Shown here in pieces: positions 35,132-42,458 of a stretch of 64,000 nt of DNA (the stretch's first letter is position 1; the number at the start of each line of letters is the position of its first letter). The stretch is taken from contig NZ_CP096203.1 in assembly GCF_023195755.1 (NCBI RefSeq), positions 1,240,001 through 1,304,000 on the forward strand, read 5' to 3'. The notes beneath the pieces were generated by a model. The model ran no database searches and was not told the DNA's origin. It saw only the letters and a program-made list of their open reading frames with translations. Origin of the DNA: Chryseobacterium nepalense. GTDB lineage: Bacteria; Bacteroidota; Bacteroidia; Flavobacteriales; Weeksellaceae. Both the position numbers and the translations under genes were made by a program.

Positions 35132-35563
35132 TTAGTTATTTTCAATAGTTAATCCTTCGTGCGCAATTTCAAGGGTTTCGATAGCGACCTCATTCCCATC
35201 TGCTTTCAAATCGCTGGAAAGCATTTTTACAGGGAAAGCATTTTTAACCTTCCAGGTTACTGCTGGATTTCCGTTCTCATCTAAAAGAGAAATAGTAATT
35301 GATCTTCTCTCAACCGTATTGAGCTGTACAGACCGGAACCACTCGAAAAATTCATTGTCTCCCTGGAAAGTCCCTCTTTTTAGAGTGATATTACTGAACA
35401 CTTTCAATCCCGGCATCTTTGTTTTACTGAAATCGGGGCTTGCTCCATGTCTGTATTCAACTACAGCCGTTTCTAAATTCATTCCCGATGCTTCAGTAAA
35501 CCCTAATTTTGTTCCGCCCCAATCTACTTCAAAGGCAAACTTTACTAATGGATATGTACTCAT
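35132..35563 (-). CDS. Inner tube protein, copy 2 (Afp1-like, gp19 family)
   Basis: 143 residues, identical to the product of 36953-37390 except for the last two residues (ENN against ENNEY). Tube signatures: PLVKFAFEVDWGGTKLGFTE at the start, VEYRHGASPDFSKTKMPGL, FEWFRSVQLNTVERRSITIS and WKVKNAFPVKMLSSDLKADG. Stacked hexamers form the inner tube. The whole gene lies inside a ~914-bp near-identical direct repeat, so the two tube genes are held alike by recent duplication or gene conversion. Confidence 0.93.
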   Translation of the reverse strand: MSTYPLVKFAFEVDWGGTKLGFTEASGMNLETAVVEYRHGASPDFSKTKMPGLKVFSNITLKRGTFQGDNEFFEWFRSVQLNTVERRSITISLLDENGNPAVTWKVKNAFPVKMLSSDLKADGNEVAIETLEIAHEGLTIENN

Positions 35564-36048
35564 AATTGTATGTATATTTTAATTGTTATTTACTTTAAGT
35601 TTTATGCTTCCTGCAGCTTGTGAGAAAAACGAAGCACGATAAATTCTGCAGGACGTACTGCTGCCATACCGATCTCAATATTCATTCTTCCTTCCAGAAT
35701 ATCCTGTGCAGACATGGTTTTATTTAAGCCTACGCTTACATAATAGGCTTCTTCAGGCTTGCTTCCTGCCAAAGCGCCGTCCTGCCACTGCTGGTTCAGG
35801 AAATTTTCGATCATCGTCTGTACGCGAATCCATGTATTGGCCGTATTGGCTTCAAAAACGAAACGCTCGGTCGATTTTTTCACAGATTCTTCCACCATAT
35901 TGAAGAAACGGCGTACTGAGATATATCTCCATTCGTTGCTGTTGCCGTCTAATGTTCTTGCTCCCCAAACCATAGGTCCTTTACCTGTAAAGGTTCTGAT
36001 CGCATTGATGGATTTACCGGATGTAGGATCTACGTTAAGACCTTCCTG
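35135..36048. repeat. Near-identical ~914-bp direct repeat, copy A (tube gene plus 3' half of sheath gene)
   Basis: Matches 36962-37875 at a constant offset of 1827 bp with only scattered substitutions and no indel seen. It covers the tube gene, the 38-bp spacer and the C-terminal half of the sheath gene. Identity breaks off where the two sheaths diverge (after CTTAAGACCTTCCTG on the reverse of that codon run). Confidence 0.9.
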
Positions 36049-36933
36049 ATCTTCGTGAGAAATTTTTTGGATTGGAGCCACTACATAGTTCAGTCCCACG
36101 TTTGCAGGCGCTTTAAACACTCCTGAAGTACTGTCTACTTTAGCATACACTCCTGCCATTGCTGATGATGGAGCCAATACTACCCTATGAGATTCCATAG
36201 CATTTTTTGCAAGGTTGTACAGTTCTGTATCATTTGTTTTCCAATGCTCCAGGGTATTGTTTCCTACAGTAATCGCAGGGTCATAGCTGTACGTAAGAAC
36301 CGTTTCCAATTTTGGATAATACGCCGCTCCGTATTTTAAACGTTCTCCGCTTGGTCCGGATGTTACATTGCTTCTAAAATCAGAAACTGCAGTATTAGAG
36401 TCTCCAAGTACATCCATAATAACAAATCTGTCTTTCATAAGCTCTGCCTGATCTAAAGCTTTTTCGAATAAATCGTAAGCTGTGCTTAAATTAGCAGCAT
36501 CCGGCAAAACGATAAGTGTTGGCTCATCTTCTTTTTCCAGCGTATCAAGCCCTGCAATCATATCATCAAAATCTACAGCAGCCGGAAAGCCTGTTGCCAA
36601 ATCTCCTACTGAAACAATATAGCAAGGCCCGCCACCATTGGCGAAATACATTTGCATGGCATAATACATTTTGAAAGCACTTGGTGTTAAAGTAGCAGTT
36701 ACTGTTCTCGGTGTATTTGCTGTTGCAGCGTTTACAACAATTGAGAATTCTTCATTTTTTGCTTTTCCGAAAAGTGTTTCATATTCCAGCAGGGAAGAAA
36801 TTCTTGTTGGCTGGTTTTTCGGGCCTTTGGCAGTATATCCGATGAACGCCGGGATGGCTGTTTCTACTTGTGCTACAGACGGCGGGAATTTTGCAATTTC
36901 CTCTACGTAGACTCCTGGTGTTTTGTAATTCAT
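35602..36933 (-). CDS. Tail sheath protein 3, short form (443 aa)
   Basis: Contractile sheath family: MNYKTPGVYVEEIAKFPPSV at the N-terminus, QMYFANGGGPCYIVSVGD, the VLAPSSAMAGVYAKVDSTSG segment, GKGPMVWGARTLDGNSNEWR and the C-terminal FLNQQWQDGALAGSKPEEAY through RPAEFIVLRFSHKLQEA. At 443 residues it is close to the minimal length for the family and has neither of the insertions found in the two longer paralogues. Its C-terminal half is almost identical to that of sheath 2. Multiple sheath paralogues (Afp2-4) are normal in Afp-type particles, one usually making the trunk and another the baseplate-proximal ring. Confidence 0.95.
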   Translation of the reverse strand: MNYKTPGVYVEEIAKFPPSVAQVETAIPAFIGYTAKGPKNQPTRISSLLEYETLFGKAKNEEFSIVVNAATANTPRTVTATLTPSAFKMYYAMQMYFANGGGPCYIVSVGDLATGFPAAVDFDDMIAGLDTLEKEDEPTLIVLPDAANLSTAYDLFEKALDQAELMKDRFVIMDVLGDSNTAVSDFRSNVTSGPSGERLKYGAAYYPKLETVLTYSYDPAITVGNNTLEHWKTNDTELYNLAKNAMESHRVVLAPSSAMAGVYAKVDSTSGVFKAPANVGLNYVVAPIQKISHEDQEGLNVDPTSGKSINAIRTFTGKGPMVWGARTLDGNSNEWRYISVRRFFNMVEESVKKSTERFVFEANTANTWIRVQTMIENFLNQQWQDGALAGSKPEEAYYVSVGLNKTMSAQDILEGRMNIEIGMAAVRPAEFIVLRFSHKLQEA

Positions 36934-36952
36934 TTTTTTTTAATTTTTAAAG

Positions 36953-37390
36953 TTAATATTCGTTATTTTCAATAGTTAATCCTTCGTGCGCAATTTCAAG
37001 GGTCTCGATAGCTACCTCATTCCCATCTGCTTTCAAATCGCTGGAAAGCATTTTTACAGGGAAAGCATTTTTAACCTTCCAGGTTACTGCTGGATTTCCG
37101 TTCTCATCTAAAAGAGAAATAGTAATTGATCTTCTCTCAACCGTATTGAGCTGTACAGACCGGAACCACTCGAAAAATTCATTGTCTCCCTGGAAAGTCC
37201 CTCTTTTTAAAGTGATATTACTGAACACTTTCAATCCCGGCATCTTTGTTTTACTGAAATCAGGGCTGGCTCCATGTCTGTATTCAACTACAGCCGTTTC
37301 TAAATTCATTCCCGATGCTTCAGTAAACCCTAATTTTGTTCCGCCCCAATCTACTTCAAAGGCAAACTTTACTAATGGATATGTACTCAT
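36953..37390 (-). CDS. Inner tube protein, copy 1 (Afp1-like, gp19 family)
   Basis: 145 residues; the same protein as 35132-35563 plus a two-residue extension (EY). It has the gp19/tube fold signatures VDWGGTKLGFTEASGMNLET and SITISLLDENGNPAVTWKVK. It lies between sheath 2 and sheath 3 in the leftward operon. Two identical tube genes probably raise or balance tube dose. Confidence 0.93.
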   Translation of the reverse strand: MSTYPLVKFAFEVDWGGTKLGFTEASGMNLETAVVEYRHGASPDFSKTKMPGLKVFSNITLKRGTFQGDNEFFEWFRSVQLNTVERRSITISLLDENGNPAVTWKVKNAFPVKMLSSDLKADGNEVAIETLEIAHEGLTIENNEY

Positions 37391-37875
37391 AATTGTATGT
37401 ATATTTTAATTGTTATTTACTTTAAGTTTTATGCTTCCTGCAGCTTGTGAGAAAAACGAAGCACGATAAATTCTGCAGGACGTACTGCTGCCATACCGAT
37501 CTCAATATTCATTCTTCCTTCCAGAATATCCTGTGCAGACATGGTTTTATTTAAGCCTACGCTTACATAATAGGCTTCTTCAGGCTTGCTTCCTGCCAAA
37601 GCGCCGTCCTGCCACTGCTGGTTCAGGAAATTTTCGATCATCGTCTGTACGCGGATCCATGTATTGGCCGTATTGGCTTCAAAAACGAAACGCTCGGTCG
37701 ATTTTTTCACAGATTCTTCCACCATATTGAAGAAACGGCGTACTGAGATGTATCTCCATTCGTTGCTGTTGCCGTCTAATGTTCTTGCTCCCCAAACCAT
37801 AGGTCCTTTGCCTGTAAAGGTTCTGATCGCATTGATGGATTTACCGGATGTAGGATCTACGTTAAGACCTTCCTG
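36962..37875. repeat. Near-identical ~914-bp direct repeat, copy B
   Basis: Partner of 35135-36048 (offset 1827 bp). Together the copies show a tandem duplication of a [tube + sheath] unit whose sheath N-terminal halves have since diverged, or been replaced, while the rest was kept uniform. Confidence 0.9.
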
Positions 37876-39171
37876 CTGTCTATCAGAAATTTTTTCTGTT
37901 GGTGCTTCCACGAAATTCAAACCTACATTAGCCGGGGATTTCCATACTCCGGAAACGCTGTCTACTTTAGCATACACTCCCGCCATTGCTGATGATGGAG
38001 CCAATACAACCTGCTTAGATTCGATGGCTTTTTTAGCCTGATTATAGAAATCTGAGTTCGTTCCTTTTAATTGTTCTAAACTTGCAATCCCGAATGTACC
38101 TGTAACTAAAACATCAGCCTCATTATAATCGTAGCTTAATATTGTTTTCAGTTTTGGATGATAAGCAGCTCCGTATTTTAAACGTTCTCCACTTGGTCCT
38201 GATGTTACATTGCTTCTAAAATCGGAAACTGCAGTATCAGAGCCTCCAAGTACATCCATGATGACAAATCTGTCTTTCATAAGCTCTGCCTGATCTAAAG
38301 CACTGTTGTATACCGAGTAAGCAGCAGTAATATCCGCTGAATCTACACCTGCCAATTCAAGAGCATAAGCTTCTGCGTTCTGGGCAACAGTTGTAGCAGT
38401 AGTAAAGAAAGTATTATAAATACTTGCAGCAGCTTGCGCGGCCGTCTTCGCTCCTGCAGCATTAGCAGCATTCTGAACAGCTTTAGCAACAGCTTTCGCA
38501 GCCTCATTTTCGGTAATCTGACTAAGAGTACTTGAGCCAGAAACTGGATAAGTGGCAACTTTGGCATTGGCAGCTGTAATCGCAGCCTGAAGGTCTCCTC
38601 CACCATCAACCGCTGTAACAACAACGGCAACAACAGCACTGGCGGCAGCTTTGGCTTTCGAGGCTAATAACTCATTATCTTCTGCAACCTGAGCAGCAGC
38701 CTCAGCGGCATCAACTTCAGCAGCTACAGGAACCAAGCTTTGAATATCCGGGAATATGATAAGTGTTGGTTCGTCTTCTTTTTTAAGCAGTTCAAGACCG
38801 TATAATAAAGTTCCTGCGGCTGTAGAACTTCCAACGGTTACCTGATTTGTATAATCTCCTACGGAAACGATATAACAAGGCCCGCCGCCATTTGCGAAAT
38901 ACATCTGCATGGCATAATACATTTTAAAATTGCTTACTTTAGTCTGTGTTGCAGATGCAACGCCATCCTCAAAAGCTACTGCAAACGCTTCCGGATTTGC
39001 TTTTCCGAAAAGCTGCTCATACTCCAACATAGAGGTAATTCTTGTTGGCTTATTCTTCTGGCCTTCCGCAGTATATCCTATAAAAGCGGGAATAGCCGTT
39101 TCAACTTGCGCTACGGAAGGCGGAAATTTTTCATGCTCCTCCACGTAAACTCCAGGGGTTTTGTAATTCAT
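37429..39171 (-). CDS. Tail sheath protein 2 (580 aa) with an Ala-rich helical insertion
   Basis: The same sheath framework as sheath 3 (MNYKTPGVYVEEHEKFPPSV; C-terminal half nearly identical). It carries an extra ~135 residues at about 146-280, strongly alanine-rich and probably helical (AAEVDAAEAAAQVAEDNELL, AAKAVAKAVQNAANAAGAK). Sheath 3 has at this place only a short link between LPDAAN and ALDQAELMKDRF. The insert falls in the exposed domain that varies between sheaths, so it probably decorates the particle surface. The function of the decoration is unknown. Confidence 0.93.
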   Translation of the reverse strand: MNYKTPGVYVEEHEKFPPSVAQVETAIPAFIGYTAEGQKNKPTRITSMLEYEQLFGKANPEAFAVAFEDGVASATQTKVSNFKMYYAMQMYFANGGGPCYIVSVGDYTNQVTVGSSTAAGTLLYGLELLKKEDEPTLIIFPDIQSLVPVAAEVDAAEAAAQVAEDNELLASKAKAAASAVVAVVVTAVDGGGDLQAAITAANAKVATYPVSGSSTLSQITENEAAKAVAKAVQNAANAAGAKTAAQAAASIYNTFFTTATTVAQNAEAYALELAGVDSADITAAYSVYNSALDQAELMKDRFVIMDVLGGSDTAVSDFRSNVTSGPSGERLKYGAAYHPKLKTILSYDYNEADVLVTGTFGIASLEQLKGTNSDFYNQAKKAIESKQVVLAPSSAMAGVYAKVDSVSGVWKSPANVGLNFVEAPTEKISDRQQEGLNVDPTSGKSINAIRTFTGKGPMVWGARTLDGNSNEWRYISVRRFFNMVEESVKKSTERFVFEANTANTWIRVQTMIENFLNQQWQDGALAGSKPEEAYYVSVGLNKTMSAQDILEGRMNIEIGMAAVRPAEFIVLRFSHKLQEA

Positions 39172-39256
39172 TTGTTAAAAATTTTTAAATTAAGATTAAT
39201 ATACCTCGAAGTAAACTTCGAATGTTTTTATTGTGACTGATTCTATTTCAGATTTG

Positions 39257-40978
39257 TTATAATTGGTGTGAGAAATTCAATACGATAAATTCCGCAGGAC
39301 GTACCAATGCTATTTTTACGGTTATATTCATTGTTCCTGCTTTAACGATATCACCTGAAACTTCAACATGATATGCTTCTTTTGCGGTACTTCCGGCTAA
39401 TGCTCCATCCATCCATTGCTGGTTAAGGAAATTTTCGATCATTGTTTCAGCATGCAACCAGGTTTGGGAAATATTAGGTTCATTAATGAATTTTCCGTCT
39501 GTTAATGCTCTGTCTATTGAGAGTTTAATCATATCATAATAGCGACGTACGTTGATATATTTCCAGATATTTTCTTGGTCGTCTTCGGTTTTTTCTTTTG
39601 CATCCATCGTTCTTGCTCCCCAAACCAATGTTCCTTTTCCTGTGAAAGCTCTGATAGCATTTACTGATCCTGCATCATTGACATTCATATCTGATTGTTC
39701 ATGATCCGAAACTTTTTCCGTGGGCCCCAGAACATAATTAAGGCTCACATTGGCCGGTGCCTTCCAGACCCCTCTGGTTGCGTCTATTCTGCCATAGACA
39801 CCTGCCATTGCTGCGGACGGCGGCAGAACAACCTTTAACAATGAGATTTCTTTTTTAATCTGATGATAAAGTACCGAATTGGACGATTCTAAGTTTTTCA
39901 GGGTTTTCCCGTTTGCAGCGCCTACCTCATCTTTTACGGCAAGAATCGCGTCTATTAATGCATCAAACTCTCCACTGAAAACAGGAGTACCTGCTTCTAG
40001 ATCATCCGGGATCACAAAATCATCTATTGTTCCATCATAGATAGCTTCCAGAACGGCTTTTGCTTCTTCAATAGCTTCTATTAAATCTGCTTTTGCATCT
40101 AAAGGCTGGCCGGAAGTTTCATCTGCAGTTTCATTAATTTCCTCTGCGATAGCGATAGCCTGGCTTAATAAATCAGCCAATACTAAAGCGTCAACCGATA
40201 CGCTTTCTATTTCTTCGCTTGCCATGGCTTTTAATTCCTCTAAAGCTGCGATTTCACCGGCATAAAAAACGGCACTGGCCTGTCCTTCACTTTGTAAACC
40301 CGTATGCACAATAGGCGTATCGGTTTCATCAAAAGTATAATTTAAAATCGTGGTTAAATGAGGGAAATAAGCTGCAGCATGAGTTGTAAGTACTATATTA
40401 TTTCTAAGATTAGCAATGGTATTACGATTATTGGATTGAGTTACAGAATTTCCGTAGTAGGTATCTATTATGACAAACCAGTTTTTTGCAGTGGATGTAA
40501 TTTTGGCAATCGTCTGATTATAGATCGTATAAAAATCGGCTTCGGGTAATGATACGGCATCAGGGAAAACAATAAGTCTGGGTTCGTCTGAATGATTAAC
40601 CCTATTCAGGCCTGCAATCAAATCAGCAAGCTCAACTGTTCCGGATGTATAATTTCCTGCTGACAGAATCTCACAAGGCCCGCCTCCGTTGGCAAAATAC
40701 ATTTGAAGGGAATAATACATTAAAAACTGTGCATCCGGTGTTATGATTTCTACACCTTTATCTTCTGTATCTCTAAGGAGGATACTTTCCTTTTTTGCTT
40801 TTCCAAAATGTTTTTCATATTCCAAAAGAGAACTGATATTCCTGGGACCGGTATGCTCTTCAGGAATCATTTCGGTATATCCAATAAATACCGGAATCGC
40901 TGTATCTATTAATGAAACCGAATTGGGAAGCCTGGTAATTTCTTCAACTGAAATACCTGGTGTAGTTGGATTTTGCAT
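39257..40978 (-). CDS. Tail sheath protein 1 (573 aa) with a different helical insertion
   Basis: More diverged sheath: TPGISVEEITRLPNSVSLID, QMYFANGGGPCEILSAGNY, VLPPSAAMAGVYGRID and the C-terminal FLNQQWMDGALAGSTAKEAY through RPAEFIVLNFSHQL. An acidic helical insertion of ~135 residues lies at about 225-362 (FYAGEIAALEELKAMASEEI, ALVLADLLSQAIAIAEEINE), after ILNYTFDETDTP and so at another site than the insertion in sheath 2. First of the three sheath genes, 137 bp after the cap gene. It may form the cap-proximal or baseplate-proximal part; the sequence does not say which. Confidence 0.93.
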   Translation of the reverse strand: MQNPTTPGISVEEITRLPNSVSLIDTAIPVFIGYTEMIPEEHTGPRNISSLLEYEKHFGKAKKESILLRDTEDKGVEIITPDAQFLMYYSLQMYFANGGGPCEILSAGNYTSGTVELADLIAGLNRVNHSDEPRLIVFPDAVSLPEADFYTIYNQTIAKITSTAKNWFVIIDTYYGNSVTQSNNRNTIANLRNNIVLTTHAAAYFPHLTTILNYTFDETDTPIVHTGLQSEGQASAVFYAGEIAALEELKAMASEEIESVSVDALVLADLLSQAIAIAEEINETADETSGQPLDAKADLIEAIEEAKAVLEAIYDGTIDDFVIPDDLEAGTPVFSGEFDALIDAILAVKDEVGAANGKTLKNLESSNSVLYHQIKKEISLLKVVLPPSAAMAGVYGRIDATRGVWKAPANVSLNYVLGPTEKVSDHEQSDMNVNDAGSVNAIRAFTGKGTLVWGARTMDAKEKTEDDQENIWKYINVRRYYDMIKLSIDRALTDGKFINEPNISQTWLHAETMIENFLNQQWMDGALAGSTAKEAYHVEVSGDIVKAGTMNITVKIALVRPAEFIVLNFSHQL

Positions 40979-41115
40979 GTTTAAAAATTTAAGTTAAAGG
41001 TTATTAGTTTTTGGTTAGTTTTTTTTGCTGTGTTTATCGGTCATTATCCATAATATTTAGTTTAACATAGGTCACGCAATTTTTTTAATTATAAACATTA
41101 CGGACAACCTATTGA

Positions 41116-41703
41116 TTATTCTACTTTAATGCTTTTGATATTTACTTCGTCAATTAAATTAACATTCGTTTCTCCAATTGCTTCAATTTTTACAACGCTT
41201 ACCTTGTACAATGCAGAGGGCATTACTTTTCCTCCCAACAATCCCCAAATATAACTCAGCTGTTCAAAAGGAATAGAGTGCAGTTCAATTCTGAACCTGA
41301 AATTTTTATTCACATTGGAATCCGTATATTCCAGCACATTATTGGTTTGAAATATTTCGATAACTTTTGAGATATCCGATAAAGATTTGTCATAAGCATT
41401 ACGGTTGGCGGCAACCATAAGATACAGGTTCAGATAAGCCGGCGGGTTTTGCTTTTTCATATCATACAAAAGAGGATCTTCACTTACAGTGGTTCTCGTA
41501 TACCATGATCTGTTTTTCAATGTTGATTCTTCTTCAACATTCAGGAGTGTGATCACTACTTTATCATCAAGACCCGAGGTATCATCTTCATGTTTTGCTA
41601 TATCATCTACTACTGCAATATCTCCGCTGTTCTGACCGTCTTTTAAACCATTTACCGGATCATTGAGCTTATTTTTTAAAATTGTCAATACTTCTTTAAT
41701 CAT
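41116..41703 (-). CDS. DUF4255 tube/sheath cap protein (Afp16-like)
   Basis: 195 residues from ATG 41703 (MIKEVLTILKNKLNDPVN). An upstream in-frame start at 41760 would add 19 residues unlike the family, so I prefer 41703. DUF4255 features: PPAYLNLYLMVAANRNAYDK, SLSDISKVIEIFQTNNVLEY, LHSIPFEQLSYIWGLLGGKV and MPSALYKVSVVKI. In Afp/PVC this protein ends tube and sheath growth at the particle tip. It is the first gene of the leftward structural operon. Confidence 0.9.
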   Translation of the reverse strand: MIKEVLTILKNKLNDPVNGLKDGQNSGDIAVVDDIAKHEDDTSGLDDKVVITLLNVEEESTLKNRSWYTRTTVSEDPLLYDMKKQNPPAYLNLYLMVAANRNAYDKSLSDISKVIEIFQTNNVLEYTDSNVNKNFRFRIELHSIPFEQLSYIWGLLGGKVMPSALYKVSVVKIEAIGETNVNLIDEVNIKSIKVE

Positions 41704-41832
41704 AATTTTGCTCTTTATTATTACGCTGCAAACATACAATCCCACTCTGTTAAAAGACAAATATTTTGAGGGGTCAAACCTGTCTTTGCAGTAAATATTT
41801 TTTTGATTTTTTCATTATTTTTTTAAAAACAA

Positions 41833-41840
41833 CAAATATA
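41833..41840 (-). promoter_or_regulatory. -7 box (TATATTTG on minus strand) for the eCIS structural operon
   Basis: CAAATATA on the plus strand reads TATATTTG on the minus strand, matching TAnnTTTG. It would place transcription start about 120 nt before the cap start codon. No good -33 element was seen, so the call is tentative. Confidence 0.4.
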
Positions 41841-42101
41841 AAGTATTAAAAATCAATATACTAAATATTTTAATTTAAAATAAAAAATGAAATAACAGAT
41901 TGTCTAAATCCAGTTGCAGTGAAATTTTTTGATTTGATTTTCATCATTTCTTTGAAAGCAGAGTACATGAATTTCTATTAATCTTTTTTAACGCAGAATA
42001 CACGAAGTTTTTTTAAAGAATATTTGTTTTTCAAGCTTTTCTTTTTACTGCAAAGACAGAACGGAGAGGTCCCAGAATTCGAAAAATGGGATTTCTTCTT
42101 C

Positions 42102-42109
42102 TAATTTTG
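42102..42109 (+). promoter_or_regulatory. -7 box (TAATTTTG) for the tape-measure operon
   Basis: TAATTTTG matches TAnnTTTG and lies 28 bp upstream of the 42138 start codon. No clear -33 TTG at standard spacing. Confidence 0.4.
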
Positions 42110-42137
42110 ACCCCAATAATCTAAAAACTTAAATCAT

Positions 42138-42458
42138 ATGAATATCAGAAAAATCTTTGGCAAGCGCAATGAAATCATTGGCGGCCATTTTAATGAATTG
42201 CGTGCAAAAATAGGCATGGCGAATCAGGATGAGGAAGCAATTTTTTCTTTACGGGAAGAAATATGCAATGCCTGCCCCTTAAAAAACGGCAACAACTGCA
42301 ATGCCATGAAATGGATGAATCCAGAAACCCTTGAAGTTGCAGATGCTCCCAAAGACCATTTCATAAGAGGCTGCGGATGCCGGCTGAGCGCAAAACAAAG
42401 ATCAAAGCTGAGCCTTTGCCCGGCAGGTTTCTGGGGTGGAGAATTTGACAGGAAATAA
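42138..42458 (+). CDS. Cys-rich small protein co-transcribed with the tape-measure gene
   Basis: 106 residues with six cysteines: C43 and C46 in EICNACPLKNGNNC (C54), C79 and C81 in RGCGCRLSAKQRSKLSLCP, and C94. The arrangement suggests a metal (zinc or Fe-S) site. Small proteins with EIC..CPL..G..C and RGCGCRL are familiar in Bacteroidota phage-like loci but I know no tested function. The tape-measure gene starts 23 bp before this gene ends, which points to coupled translation and a possible role in tape-measure folding or loading (inference). Confidence 0.6.
   Translation: MNIRKIFGKRNEIIGGHFNELRAKIGMANQDEEAIFSLREEICNACPLKNGNNCNAMKWMNPETLEVADAPKDHFIRGCGCRLSAKQRSKLSLCPAGFWGGEFDRK

Larger units (their letters stand above)
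41704..42137. other. Divergent promoter region between cap gene and tape-measure operon
   Basis: Very AT-rich, with -7-like boxes for both directions (41833-41840 minus, 42102-42109 plus). It also contains a degenerate intergenic element (AACGCAGAATACACGAAG, 41991-42008) related to the repeats at 43989-44335. No gene was seen. Confidence 0.5.

Noticed and set aside
38343..38639. 98-codon Leu-rich frame inside sheath gene 2
   Set aside because: It is an out-of-frame reading of the GC-richer Ala-rich insertion codons; the sheath frame is continuous through it.
1..41703. Type VI secretion system or intact prophage
   Set aside because: No TssJLM-like membrane complex, no ClpV-type ATPase, and no capsid, portal, terminase or integrase genes; DUF4255, DUF5908, LysM and tape-measure families point to eCIS.
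41704..41760. Longer N-terminus for the DUF4255 cap protein
   Set aside because: The extra 19 residues are unlike the family, whose start fits MIKEVLTIL at 41703.
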